A stretch of DNA of 64,000 nt from an uncultured Clostridia bacterium (GTDB lineage Bacteria; Bacillota; Clostridia; TANB77; CAG-508): contig CAKPBB010000007.1 in assembly GCA_934140005.1 (NCBI GenBank), positions 3,072 to 67,071 on the forward strand, in the 5' to 3' direction. Position 1 is the first letter of the stretch; the number at the start of each line of letters is the position of its first letter. Under the pieces are notes generated by a model. That model saw only the letters and a list, made by a program, of their open reading frames with translations, was not told the DNA's origin and made no database searches. Shown piece by piece: positions 1 to 9,622 of this stretch. Both the position numbers and the translations under genes were made by a program.

Positions 1-840
1 AAATATTTGTACTTTGCACCAGTCTCCTTCTATATCAAGTAAACGTACATCATAATATTTTAAAATAATTCCTATTAGTTCTGAACTTGTATTCATTTCC
101 TTATATAGAGATGCATTTTCCTTTGCATATAAAGAATCTCCTATATGTATCTTTTGTTCTGCTAAATATTCATTAGTTCCTACATCAATTATTTGTGTTG
201 TTGGCTCTTGAATAGTTTTTATACCAATTATTGTATCATTTACAATTTCTGAATTTGTTGAAGTTCTAATGAAAGAGACTTCTTCGATTCCTTGAACTCC
301 CTCTCTACTAACTTTTTGTTCGTCTTTTGGCAATTTTGAATTTTCAACATATTCTGTTTCAAAATCAATATTTCTTTGTGTTGTTAATAATTCTTTACTT
401 TCAGTAGTATTTATATTATCTATTAATATTTGTTGTATATTGATTATATTTTCATTTTTTTCAAAAGTTCCAATTATTTCTTTTTTCTTATTTTCATTAT
501 TACTTTCATCTTCTTTTGCAAATATATAATTACTTGAAAACATTGTAATACCAAGTAAAGCTACAACTGTTAACATTGCAATACTTAAAGGATCTCTGCC
601 CTTAAATATTTCAATAACATTTATTTTTTGTTTAGGTATAGATTTATTTTTTTCTTTTAATTTTTTTCCAACACTTTTTTTATTGTGTGCTTTTTTTCCA
701 TTTTTTTCTTCTAATTGCTGTTTTATTTGAGCATCTCTACTTTTCTCTAACTCTTTAAACACATCTGGAAGGGATCTTAGTTGATTTTCTGAACTTCTTT
801 CAGATTTTTGAATATTTTTCTTTTCATCTAAATTATTCAT
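1..840 (-). CDS. Membrane-anchored G5/SH3-like cell-wall protein (C-terminus outside window)
   Basis: I translated 280 in-frame residues from an ATG at 838-840 down to the window edge; the C-terminus is missing. A lysine-rich cytoplasmic N-terminus (about residues 1-85) precedes one membrane segment (about 87-106). A G5-type domain follows (about 150-222; motifs LPKDEQKVSREG and QEPTTQIIDVGT are close to the G5 consensus). A beginning SH3-like segment (about 230-280) ends in GDWCKVQ. G5 and SH3b domains are known to bind peptidoglycan or cell-surface sugars, so this is probably an anchored wall-binding protein, perhaps with a catalytic domain beyond the window. The ribosome site GGAGGGGG lies just before the ATG. 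It is the last minus-strand gene after the secretion cluster but has its own promoter, so membership of that system is uncertain. Confidence 0.75.
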   Translation of the reverse strand, partial: MNNLDEKKNIQKSERSSENQLRSLPDVFKELEKSRDAQIKQQLEEKNGKKAHNKKSVGKKLKEKNKSIPKQKINVIEIFKGRDPLSIAMLTVVALLGITMFSSNYIFAKEDESNNENKKKEIIGTFEKNENIINIQQILIDNINTTESKELLTTQRNIDFETEYVENSKLPKDEQKVSREGVQGIEEVSFIRTSTNSEIVNDTIIGIKTIQEPTTQIIDVGTNEYLAEQKIHIGDSLYAKENASLYKEMNTSSELIGIILKYYDVRLLDIEGDWCKVQIF

Positions 841-870
841 TTTTCCCCCTCCTTCATTATATAGTTTCAT

Positions 871-895
871 TCTATTATACCATAATTATTTTATA
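871..895 (-). promoter_or_regulatory. Extended -10 promoter for the G5 gene
   Basis: On the minus strand a perfect TATAAT (plus-strand 874-879) is preceded by TGG, an extended -10 element, about 35 bases upstream of the start codon. No good -35 is present at 17 bp, although TTGATA occurs at 14 bp. Prediction only. Confidence 0.45.
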
Positions 896-1036
896 TCAAT
901 TAGTTATTTATATCAATAGTAAATTTTAGATAATTTCGCAGCCTTTGTTCATGTGCAAAATTTATGTAATAACTTCTCTGTACATTTTTATCGAAAACTT
1001 TTATATAGTATGCAATGTAAAGTACTTTCCTTGTAT

Positions 1037-1078
1037 AAAAAAACTGCCTATAAATTACTCATTTATAAGCAGTTTTTT
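1037..1078 (-). terminator. Intrinsic terminator after the 1382-aa hydrolase gene
   Basis: A near-perfect stem (AAAAAACTGCYTATAAAT with its complement, short loop) is flanked by A and T runs, so it could act on both strands. It starts about 12 bases past the stop codon of the minus-strand gene ending at 1090. Confidence 0.85.
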
Positions 1079-1089
1079 ACTATTTCATT

Positions 1090-4000
1090 TTAAGGATCTT
1101 CATTTTCATCTTCTGATTTCTCTGTATCACTTCCATCATCATTTTCTTCTTCGTTATCTTCATTTTCATCGGTTGATGTTGATGTTACAGAACTTTCAAT
1201 TTCCAAATAATCCTCTACATTTTCTAATATTGTATCTTTATTTGCTGTTCCATTTGCTCCATCTTCACTAGTTCTTAAGATTAATCTTATATAGTTTCCA
1301 TTTGGTAAATTATATTCTTTTCCATCGTCTGTTACATCTGTTTTCTTAGTCATCTTTGAAATACCAGGTCTTACTTTTGCATCATCTGGAAATTGATGAG
1401 AACCATTATCTCTTGATACAGAAGTTGGTGTTCCTTCATCTGTATATGTCTTTCCAAGAACTGTGCCTGCTTTTACAAAGAATTTACCATCAGATGTCTG
1501 GATATAAGGTTTTGCTTGTTCCATTACATCTTGTCGTTTTTCAAGTCGTTCTCTTGTATCTTTAGAAATTGACGAGTCATAAACCTCTCTTGTATAGAAA
1601 TTTGCGATCTCTCCTGTCGAAGATTTATGTCCACTCTCATCTGTTACTTCTCCCATAAGAGCTTCATCATTAGTAAAGTTTAAGTTTTCGTCAACAATTC
1701 TAACGTCAAAGCCTTCTATATATAAAATGTAATCTGTTATTCCAGCCAAATTATAAGCTTCATAAAAATATTTATATCCTCTATAATCATCATTATCTGC
1801 ATCAATATAAGCTTCTACATCAGATTTATTTATTGCTCTTATTTTAACGAATCCAACTTCTTCCTCAACTTGTGTTTCTATATTTTCTATTTTTGTTGTT
1901 CCAGCTTCAATTATTTCACCTGTAATTGGTGATACAACATTTTCATATCCATCAAATCCAGTAAATTGTTTTGCAGCATTTTCAATTCTTATAATTTTTC
2001 CAGGAGCGTCTGGTGCATCAGCACCACTAGCAAATCCATTCCATCTAAATCCATTAATATATTTACTTTCCCAGTGCGTTGCTTTTCCGCAGTCATAAGT
2101 TATTATATCTCCATTTGGCGCAATTTCTTTTATTATTTGCATATGATGAACGTCACCACTTTCAGATACTCTAACCAGAATATCTCCCGCCTGTAACTTA
2201 CTTCTACAATCTTCATCATTACCAATTACTATTTCTTCCCAACCATATTTTGCATTCCAATCAGTATCTGTGAAAGTAGATGTACTTACAGTAGTACTTC
2301 CAAATTCATCATATCCATACTCATATAAAACCCATGCAACATAACTACTACAATCAATTCTATTACTATCTTGGTATGGAGCTGGCTTTCCAGGAAATCT
2401 ATATACATAATCTCCTTTGTTTACAATATATTCCCAAACAGCTTTAGCTGTCTCTAAAAAAGTACCTCTTTGTAAACCAGAACCATTACCAGTACCATCA
2501 GCCGCATATAAGGCTTCCAATCCTGCTATCGGACTTATCAAATCTAAATTAATTACATTATCTTGGTCATTTTTCTCTGGTAATTTTTTATTATTTTCTT
2601 CAGCCAACTGTATTGTATCTGTTTTTCCAAAGATGTCTAAATCAAAATCTGGTGCAGTAGGTAAATCTCCATCTCCTGTATCAGAAATAATTGGTGTTAA
2701 AGCTTGATCTCTTTCTTTTAAGTTTACTAAATCTACTGTTGAATGAATTAATGTACCATATGTATCTGTACTTTTGTCAAATCTTTTTACTGGCCAGCCA
2801 GCTGAACCAGTTTCTGGTAATAGCCATTCACCAATATCTGTTGGTGCTTGTGTTAAATCTTCTTTATCAAAGTAGTTAAGCTCTACTATTAATTCTTTAA
2901 AATCTCTATATATTGAATCAGAATCAAAAGTATTCATATTGGTTAGTATATTAAATGCTGTTAATGAATCTCTTGTTACTGAGAAATTTCCTATTAAGCT
3001 TGGATCTCTCTCGTCTTCTGGTGTGTTATCTTTTGACCTATCTGTATTTGCTTTATCTGCTGTAATTTTATCGGCTCTGTCTTTAGTACCATCATATTGA
3101 TAATATTTATTAGTTGAAAATATTTTTTTGATTGTTGCATTTGTTTCAGTTCTTTGAGCATCTTGTATTTGTGTTGGAATTTGTGACATATCAATACTCA
3201 TCCACAAGTCTTCTAAATCACTTTTTAATAAATTCTTGCACATACTTTCAAGGTCTATTTCAATTCCTGCAGCATGTAATGCAGCTTGTACTAACTGAAT
3301 AAATTCCTTTATTGGCATCCATTCTGTTGGTGGTACAGTCAAATCATATGCACTCCAAAAGCCAGGATTAGTTAAATAATTTCCTTCTGCTTCTTCTGTA
3401 ATAACTTTTGTTACAGCTTTTTTAGCAACTCTTATTCCTTCTTTTTCAGCATCTTCAGTTGTACCATTATATACTTCATCTGTTAAATTACCATCATTAT
3501 CAAGTTTATATAATGTATATTTAACATTTCCTTCGTCATCAACTGTGTTTTCATAATTTGTCCATCTTTCTTTTGTTAAAGTCTCATAATCATAATCATT
3601 GCTTACAACAGACATTAATAGTGGGGCTACAAAATAAACATCTCTAAACCAATGATCAGTTACTTTACTTATATATGGATAATAAGTTTTATTTTTTCCT
3701 AAAGATAATATTTTCAAATCTGACATAGTATTGTCTATAAAGGTTTGACAATTACTACATACATCTGAAAATTCTTTTTCTCCTGATTGTATTTTTGGAT
3801 CTTCTAATTCTGATACAGCTTTTTCTTTGCAACCACTTGTGCAATTGTTATTATCAAAAGTACTATTTATGAAATTTGCAGGTGTATAAGCAAGAACTGC
3901 ACCATATCCCCCAGCCTCTTTATATTCTTTTAATTGTTTATAGGTTACGCAGTCATTTCCTAAAAGTATTAATTTCCTATTTTTAAAACCACCTATTATA

Positions 4001-5238
4001 GTGAATTCTGTCTCATGTAAAAGAACTACTACTTCTGTATCAAAGGACTTTGCCAAATCAATTGCTAAGTCCGGTGACATACTTGTCAAATGTACAGCTA
4101 ATAAAAATTCTAAAGGTATCCCGTATCTAGCAGTCCATCCATCTAAGTTATAAGTAAAAGTTCCTACTGTTCCTGAAATATTTTTATCTCTTAATCCTAA
4201 ATTAGAAAATAATAATCCAAGGGCAGAATTATTATTATCTGTTTGCTCATTACTTGCTTTAGATGTAATTTTTAAAGTTTTAGTTTCTCCATCTATTTCA
4301 ATGTCATATCTACTAAAAAAAGCATCTCTATATGGTTTACCAGTTAATCCAATTTTTCCTTCTCTCAATAAACTATCTTTTTCTTCATATAGTCCTAAAA
4401 GTCCACTACCCCACTTTTGTCTATCAAATATTCCAGATAGTAGTGTTCCTAATGAAGAAAATGCTTTTTTTACATTTTTATTAAAGTTTTTACAAGTATA
4501 TACATAATTATCTGAAATTAAATACGTTTTTAATATATCACTATCAATATTGGTTATCCCATCAGAAGTTCTTCCTATTCCATATTCATCTACATAAGCA
4601 TTAGTTGCCATATTCAAATATTTCTTATAATCAACATCATCTTCTTTATCTTCTGAATTCGAGTTAGAAGAATCACTATCTGAATCATTATCATTATTTT
4701 TAGTAAATTTGTCTTTTAATTCTTCAAAAAAATCTTTTGAATATGGTGAATTTACTTTTCCAGTTAAAAATCCATATTGATATAAATCATATCCCATACT
4801 TTCCAAATAATCTGCAACATCTATAACATCCTGCATTTTTACAGTAGCTTTTTCTTCTCCTACAAAAAAAGCAGCTATTTTTTCGCCAAAGCTTTGTAGT
4901 ATTGCATTTAGTTTTCCCATTAAAGCTCCTGGTAGTGTAAGTATAAACATTAGCAAACCAATGATTATAATAATAGCCACTATTACTAAAATAATAGGAA
5001 CTAAATATGGCCCAATAATCTTTAGCACTGAAGAAATTACAGACATTCCCTTTGTATTACTCATTTTTTGCAAAATTTTCTGTTTTCTCATTTGTTGGTC
5101 TAAAAATTCTTTTGTTTTATTTTGAGCTATACTTGTATTTTGTTGTGTAGTTTCTTCTTCTTGATATTCATTTTGCTCAGATTCTTGTTCTACATTTTCT
5201 TCTGGTAATTCGTTATTTTCATCTTCTGAATAAAACAT
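1090..5238 (-). CDS. Giant membrane-anchored NlpC/P60 hydrolase of T4SS-like system, copy 2
   Basis: This 1382-residue protein is a tandem paralogue of the neighbouring 1398-residue one. It has an acidic N-terminal tail, one strong membrane segment (about 78-103), and a large extracytoplasmic part. That part contains a block beginning WTARYGIPLEFLLAVH that resembles a lytic-transglycosylase helix but lacks an ES pair, and conserved cysteines (CTSGC, VCSNC). It then has an NlpC/P60 domain with Cys963 (IDCSSYV) and His1032 (HHMQII). The C-terminal region (SPITGEIIEAG, VKAGTVLGKTY) looks like a degenerate LytM/M23 fold without metal ligands, then an acidic tail. T4SSs of Gram-positives use such VirB1-like enzymes (PrgK, TcpG, CwlT families) to open peptidoglycan; that role is inferred here. 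The gene has its own promoter and terminator, so its dosage can differ from the operon copy. Confidence 0.82.
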   Translation of the reverse strand: MFYSEDENNELPEENVEQESEQNEYQEEETTQQNTSIAQNKTKEFLDQQMRKQKILQKMSNTKGMSVISSVLKIIGPYLVPIILVIVAIIIIIGLLMFILTLPGALMGKLNAILQSFGEKIAAFFVGEEKATVKMQDVIDVADYLESMGYDLYQYGFLTGKVNSPYSKDFFEELKDKFTKNNDNDSDSDSSNSNSEDKEDDVDYKKYLNMATNAYVDEYGIGRTSDGITNIDSDILKTYLISDNYVYTCKNFNKNVKKAFSSLGTLLSGIFDRQKWGSGLLGLYEEKDSLLREGKIGLTGKPYRDAFFSRYDIEIDGETKTLKITSKASNEQTDNNNSALGLLFSNLGLRDKNISGTVGTFTYNLDGWTARYGIPLEFLLAVHLTSMSPDLAIDLAKSFDTEVVVLLHETEFTIIGGFKNRKLILLGNDCVTYKQLKEYKEAGGYGAVLAYTPANFINSTFDNNNCTSGCKEKAVSELEDPKIQSGEKEFSDVCSNCQTFIDNTMSDLKILSLGKNKTYYPYISKVTDHWFRDVYFVAPLLMSVVSNDYDYETLTKERWTNYENTVDDEGNVKYTLYKLDNDGNLTDEVYNGTTEDAEKEGIRVAKKAVTKVITEEAEGNYLTNPGFWSAYDLTVPPTEWMPIKEFIQLVQAALHAAGIEIDLESMCKNLLKSDLEDLWMSIDMSQIPTQIQDAQRTETNATIKKIFSTNKYYQYDGTKDRADKITADKANTDRSKDNTPEDERDPSLIGNFSVTRDSLTAFNILTNMNTFDSDSIYRDFKELIVELNYFDKEDLTQAPTDIGEWLLPETGSAGWPVKRFDKSTDTYGTLIHSTVDLVNLKERDQALTPIISDTGDGDLPTAPDFDLDIFGKTDTIQLAEENNKKLPEKNDQDNVINLDLISPIAGLEALYAADGTGNGSGLQRGTFLETAKAVWEYIVNKGDYVYRFPGKPAPYQDSNRIDCSSYVAWVLYEYGYDEFGSTTVSTSTFTDTDWNAKYGWEEIVIGNDEDCRSKLQAGDILVRVSESGDVHHMQIIKEIAPNGDIITYDCGKATHWESKYINGFRWNGFASGADAPDAPGKIIRIENAAKQFTGFDGYENVVSPITGEIIEAGTTKIENIETQVEEEVGFVKIRAINKSDVEAYIDADNDDYRGYKYFYEAYNLAGITDYILYIEGFDVRIVDENLNFTNDEALMGEVTDESGHKSSTGEIANFYTREVYDSSISKDTRERLEKRQDVMEQAKPYIQTSDGKFFVKAGTVLGKTYTDEGTPTSVSRDNGSHQFPDDAKVRPGISKMTKKTDVTDDGKEYNLPNGNYIRLILRTSEDGANGTANKDTILENVEDYLEIESSVTSTSTDENEDNEEENDDGSDTEKSEDENEDP

Positions 5239-5285
5239 ATTAATCCTCTTTCGTTTTATTAATACAATTTTCTATCTTTTTTATC

Positions 5286-5314
5286 ATTTTACATTATTTT
5301 TCAATATGTAGCAA
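5286..5314 (-). promoter_or_regulatory. Predicted promoter of the second giant hydrolase gene
   Basis: TTGCTA, 17 bp, TAAAAT on the minus strand, about 48 bases upstream of the ATG at 5238 and downstream of the preceding gene's terminator. This supports independent transcription of the copy. Confidence 0.5.
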
Positions 5315-5346
5315 TAGAAATAGTTAACAAATTTATTTCTTTGCAT

Positions 5347-5396
5347 AAAAAATAACCTACTCTATTAAATTTTATTTAACAAAATAGGTTATTTTT
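5347..5396 (-). terminator. Intrinsic terminator closing the main T4SS-like operon
   Basis: A stem made of AAAAATAACCTA and TAGGTTATTTTT with an AT-rich loop lies 7 bases after the stop codon at 5403. It ends in a T run on the minus strand. Confidence 0.82.
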
Positions 5397-5402
5397 AATT
5401 AT

Positions 5403-8400
5403 TTAATTCTTGATTTGACTATCTAATAAATCTTCAACTGCATTTTCATCTTCCTCATTTGTATCTTCATCTTCATTTTCCTTGGTTTCATTTGAACTTG
5501 AAGCGGTTTCTATTTCTAAATAGTCTTCAACATTTTCTAATATAGTATCTTTATTAGCAGTTCCATTTGCTCCATCTTCACTAGTTCTTAAAATTAGTCT
5601 AATATAATTTCCGTTTGGTAAGTTATATGTTTGACCATCTTCTGATGTATCTGTTTTTTTCTCCATAGTTGCAATTCCAGGTCTTGCTTTTGCATCAGCT
5701 GGGAACTCTTGTGAATCTTCTTCTGTACTTGAAGTAGGTGTTCCTACATCTGTATATGTTTTTCCAAGAACTGTACCTGCTTTTACAAATATCTTTCCAT
5801 CAGATGTCTGGATTACAGGAAGTGCTTGTTCCATCTTATCCTGTATTTCTTCTAGTCTTTCTCTTGTTGCTTTAGTTAATGTAGAATCATATATTTCTCT
5901 AGTATACATATTTGCTATTTGACCTGTTGATGTTTCATTTCCATTTTCATCTGTTGTTTTACCCATAATAGCAGAATCGTTAAGTAAACTTAAATTTTGA
6001 TCAACAATTCTTAAATCGAATCCTTCTATATATAAAATGTAATCTGTAATACCTGCTGTTTCATATTCTTCATAAAAATACTTATATCCTTCATAGTTTT
6101 CATCATTTTCATTTATATAAGCTTCTACATCTGATTTATTTATTGCTCTTATTTTAATAAATCCAACATTTTCTTTTTGATTTGTTTCAATATTTTCAAT
6201 CTCTGTTGTACCAGCTTCAATAATTTCACCTGTTATTGGAGTTACAACATCTTCATAGCCATTGAAACCTGTAAATTTGTTTATCGAATCTTCAATTCTA
6301 ATAATTTTTCCAGCACCATATAGTGTACCATTTATTTCACCAGTTCCTTTTGCAAATGCAGACCAGCTTGTATATCCATTTCTATATTGATTAGCCCAGT
6401 GAGTATCATTTCCACAATCATATGCAACTACATTACCATTTGGTGAAATTTCTTTTATAATTTGTATATGTCCATGTTTTTTATCTGCTGTTTGTCTTAC
6501 TAATAAATCGCCTGGTTGTAACTTACTTGTACAATCTTCTCCTGCCTCAACATCTATTACTTCCCAACCATATTTTGCAGCCCAATCAGTACTAACATAA
6601 GTACCTGTATAATATGTTGTTTGTCCAAATTCTTCGTATCCATATTCATATAAAACCCAAGAAACGTAGCTACTACAATCTATTACACTACTATTTTGAT
6701 ATGGAGCAGCTGTTCCTGGAGCGCCATAACTGTATTTCTTTGCATCAACAATATATTCCCAAACAGCTTGTGCTGTATCTAATAATGTATCTCTTTGTAG
6801 TCCTGATCCACTACCATTTATATCTGCTGCATAAACTGCCTTAAGTCCAGCTACTGGACTTACTAAGTCCAAATTTATTACATTATCTTGCTCATTTTTT
6901 TCAGGTAATTTCTTTTCAACTGTAGTTGCAAATTCTAATACATTTGAATCTCCTGTTGTTCCATCTTCTACATCTGGGGCAGTTGGCTCATTACCATCTG
7001 TTTCGCCTGCTCCTATTATTGGATTTAATATATCATCTCTTTCTCTTAAGTTAGTTAAATCTGCTTTTGAATGAATTAGAGTTCCATAATAGTTTTCATT
7101 TTTGTCATATTTTTTAATTGGCCAGCCAGCTGAACTTGTTTCCGGTAATAGCCATTCGCCAATAGAAGTTGGAATTTGTGTTAAATCTTCTTTATCAAAA
7201 TAGTTAAGCTCTACTATTAATTCTTTAAAATCTCTATATATTGAATCAGAATCAAAAGTATTCATATTTGTTAATATATTAAATGCTGTTAATGAATCTC
7301 TTGTTACAGAAAAGCTTCCTATTAAATTTGGATTTCTCTTATCTTCTGCAGTATTATCTAATTTTCTATATCCTTCTGTAGCTTTCTTATCTTTTTCAAT
7401 ATCATCTGCTCTCTTTTGAGTTCCATCATACTGGTAATATTTATTAGTTGAAAAGATTTTCTTAATTGTTGAGTTGGTCTCAGTTCTTTGAGCATCTTGT
7501 ATTTGTGTTGGAACCGCAGACATATCAATACACATCCATAAATCTTCCAAATCACTATTTAAAAGATCCTCACACATTTGCTCTAAATTAACATTTATAC
7601 CTGCTGCTTCTAATGCTGCTTGTGCTAATTCAATAAATGCTTTTAATGACATCCATTCTGTCTCTGGTGTTTCAACATCATATGCTGACCACATATTTTC
7701 GCCAAAAATTGCTGCATTTGATACACCTTCTGCTTCGTCTTCAATACTTTTTGTAATAGCTTTTTTAGCAACTTTTATACCTTCTTTTTCAGCATCTTCA
7801 GTTGTACCATTATATACTTCGTTAGTTAGTTCACCATCATCATTTAACTTATATAGTTTATATGTTCCATCATCATTCATTTCATAAGATGTCCAACGCT
7901 CTTTTGTACGCAATTCATAATCATAATCATTACTTACTACTTTCGTCTTATTGGGAGCTACAAAATAAACATCTCTAAACCAATGTTCTGTTACTTTACT
8001 AATGTATGGATAGAAAGTCTCATTTTTTCCTAGTGATAGCACTCGTAAATCCGAAATTGTATTATCTATAAAAGTTTTACATTCACTGCAAACATCTGAA
8101 AATTCCTTTTCACCTGATTGAACTTTTGGATCTTTTGCTTCATCAATTGCTTTTTGTTTACATCCACTTCCACAGTCACTTGATTTGAATGAGCTTGGTG
8201 TATAAGCAAGAACAGCTCCATATCCACCATTTTCTTTATATTGTTTCAATTTATCATAGGTTACCCTATCTCCACTACTAGTTAATGAATTTTCAGCCTT
8301 CAAAAATCCACCTTTAATTGAATATTCTACTTTATGTAGTAAAACAACAACTTCTGTATCAAAAGAAGTAGCTAAATCTAGAGCTAAATCTGGTGACATA

Positions 8401-9599
8401 CTTGTTAAGTGAACTGCTAGTAGGAATTCTAATGGTATACCATATCTTGCTGTCCAACCATCTAAACTATATGTAAATGTTCCTATAGTTTTCTTATCTG
8501 AGGCTATTTTATCTAAAATTCCACTTTGCGTAAACAACAATCCAAATGCTGAGTTATTATCATCTTCTTGAGTATTACTTTTCTTTGAAGTAATTGATAA
8601 AGTTTTATTTTCTGCATCAATTGTAATATCATATCTACTTCGAACACCATTTCTATAAGCATTACCTTGTTGTCCAATTTTTCCTTCTTTTTGTAGACTT
8701 ACATCTTCTTCATAAATACCTATCAGTCCTGAACCATAGTCATTAGTTGTAATTTTTCCTAATGATATTAAATGTTTAACAGTAGACCATAAAGAACCAA
8801 TAAAATTGCTCATACTTGCAAATACATTTTTTAAGTTTGGATTGAAATTTCTGCAACAATAAACATAATTATCTGATAATAAATAAGCTCTTATCGTTTC
8901 ACTGTCAATATTTGTAATGCCTTCAGATACTCTTCCAATTCCATTGTTATCAATATATGCTTCATTTGCAAGCATCTTTTGAAGCTTCTTTTCTTCAGCT
9001 TCTGTTAGACCAGTTGTTGCCGTTCCGTCTGAATTGTCAGCACTATCACTTTTAATTTTTTCTAATTCTCGTTGATATTTATTGCTTTTAGCCGCATTAA
9101 CTTTTCCAGTTAAAAATCCATATTCATATAAGTCATATCCCATACTTTCTATGTAATCTGCAACATCTATTATATCTTTATCTTGTATATTAAATTCTTC
9201 AGTTCCTTCTACCATAGAAGCCAAATTTTTAAATATCTCTGCTAATTCGTTTCCAACACCTTTCATTATTGAATTTAGTTTTCCCATCAATACACCTGGC
9301 ATTGTTAAAACAAACATTATCAAACCAATTATAATAATAACTGCTACAATAAATAAAATGATTATCCATAATTTTGGCACTATTATTTTTAATAAAGATG
9401 ACACAACTGACATTGCTTTTGTATTACTCATTTTTTGCAATACTTTTTGACTTCTTAATTTTTGATTAACAAAATTTTTTACATTTTCCTCAGCCGTATT
9501 CGTTGTTTCACTACTAGTATTTTCTTCTTGAGTCTCAGTTGTTCCATTTTCTACTTCTTCGTTTTCATCATCTGTTTCATTCTCATCTAAATAAAACAA
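5403..9599 (-). CDS. Giant membrane-anchored NlpC/P60 hydrolase of T4SS-like system, copy 1
   Basis: The protein has 1398 residues and the same architecture as its neighbour. An acidic N-terminus is followed by a hydrophobic anchor (about 70-100) and a helical block with YGIPLEFLLAVH. Paired cysteines (GSGC, VCSEC) come before an NlpC/P60 domain with Cys975 (IDCSSYV) and His1044 (HGHIQII). The C-terminal segment is M23-like but lacks the usual HxH/HxxxD ligands, and an acidic tail ends the protein. NlpC/P60 enzymes cleave peptidoglycan stem peptides; by position this would be the VirB1-like wall-opening subunit. It is the last gene of the main operon, 23 bases after the NTF2-like gene, and is followed by a terminator. 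Several blocks are nearly identical in DNA to the second copy, while intervening regions are diverged. Confidence 0.83.
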   Translation of the reverse strand: MFYLDENETDDENEEVENGTTETQEENTSSETTNTAEENVKNFVNQKLRSQKVLQKMSNTKAMSVVSSLLKIIVPKLWIIILFIVAVIIIIGLIMFVLTMPGVLMGKLNSIMKGVGNELAEIFKNLASMVEGTEEFNIQDKDIIDVADYIESMGYDLYEYGFLTGKVNAAKSNKYQRELEKIKSDSADNSDGTATTGLTEAEEKKLQKMLANEAYIDNNGIGRVSEGITNIDSETIRAYLLSDNYVYCCRNFNPNLKNVFASMSNFIGSLWSTVKHLISLGKITTNDYGSGLIGIYEEDVSLQKEGKIGQQGNAYRNGVRSRYDITIDAENKTLSITSKKSNTQEDDNNSAFGLLFTQSGILDKIASDKKTIGTFTYSLDGWTARYGIPLEFLLAVHLTSMSPDLALDLATSFDTEVVVLLHKVEYSIKGGFLKAENSLTSSGDRVTYDKLKQYKENGGYGAVLAYTPSSFKSSDCGSGCKQKAIDEAKDPKVQSGEKEFSDVCSECKTFIDNTISDLRVLSLGKNETFYPYISKVTEHWFRDVYFVAPNKTKVVSNDYDYELRTKERWTSYEMNDDGTYKLYKLNDDGELTNEVYNGTTEDAEKEGIKVAKKAITKSIEDEAEGVSNAAIFGENMWSAYDVETPETEWMSLKAFIELAQAALEAAGINVNLEQMCEDLLNSDLEDLWMCIDMSAVPTQIQDAQRTETNSTIKKIFSTNKYYQYDGTQKRADDIEKDKKATEGYRKLDNTAEDKRNPNLIGSFSVTRDSLTAFNILTNMNTFDSDSIYRDFKELIVELNYFDKEDLTQIPTSIGEWLLPETSSAGWPIKKYDKNENYYGTLIHSKADLTNLRERDDILNPIIGAGETDGNEPTAPDVEDGTTGDSNVLEFATTVEKKLPEKNEQDNVINLDLVSPVAGLKAVYAADINGSGSGLQRDTLLDTAQAVWEYIVDAKKYSYGAPGTAAPYQNSSVIDCSSYVSWVLYEYGYEEFGQTTYYTGTYVSTDWAAKYGWEVIDVEAGEDCTSKLQPGDLLVRQTADKKHGHIQIIKEISPNGNVVAYDCGNDTHWANQYRNGYTSWSAFAKGTGEINGTLYGAGKIIRIEDSINKFTGFNGYEDVVTPITGEIIEAGTTEIENIETNQKENVGFIKIRAINKSDVEAYINENDENYEGYKYFYEEYETAGITDYILYIEGFDLRIVDQNLSLLNDSAIMGKTTDENGNETSTGQIANMYTREIYDSTLTKATRERLEEIQDKMEQALPVIQTSDGKIFVKAGTVLGKTYTDVGTPTSSTEEDSQEFPADAKARPGIATMEKKTDTSEDGQTYNLPNGNYIRLILRTSEDGANGTANKDTILENVEDYLEIETASSSNETKENEDEDTNEEDENAVEDLLDSQIKN

Positions 9600-9622
9600 T
9601 CTATCACCTCTTTTGCTACAAA

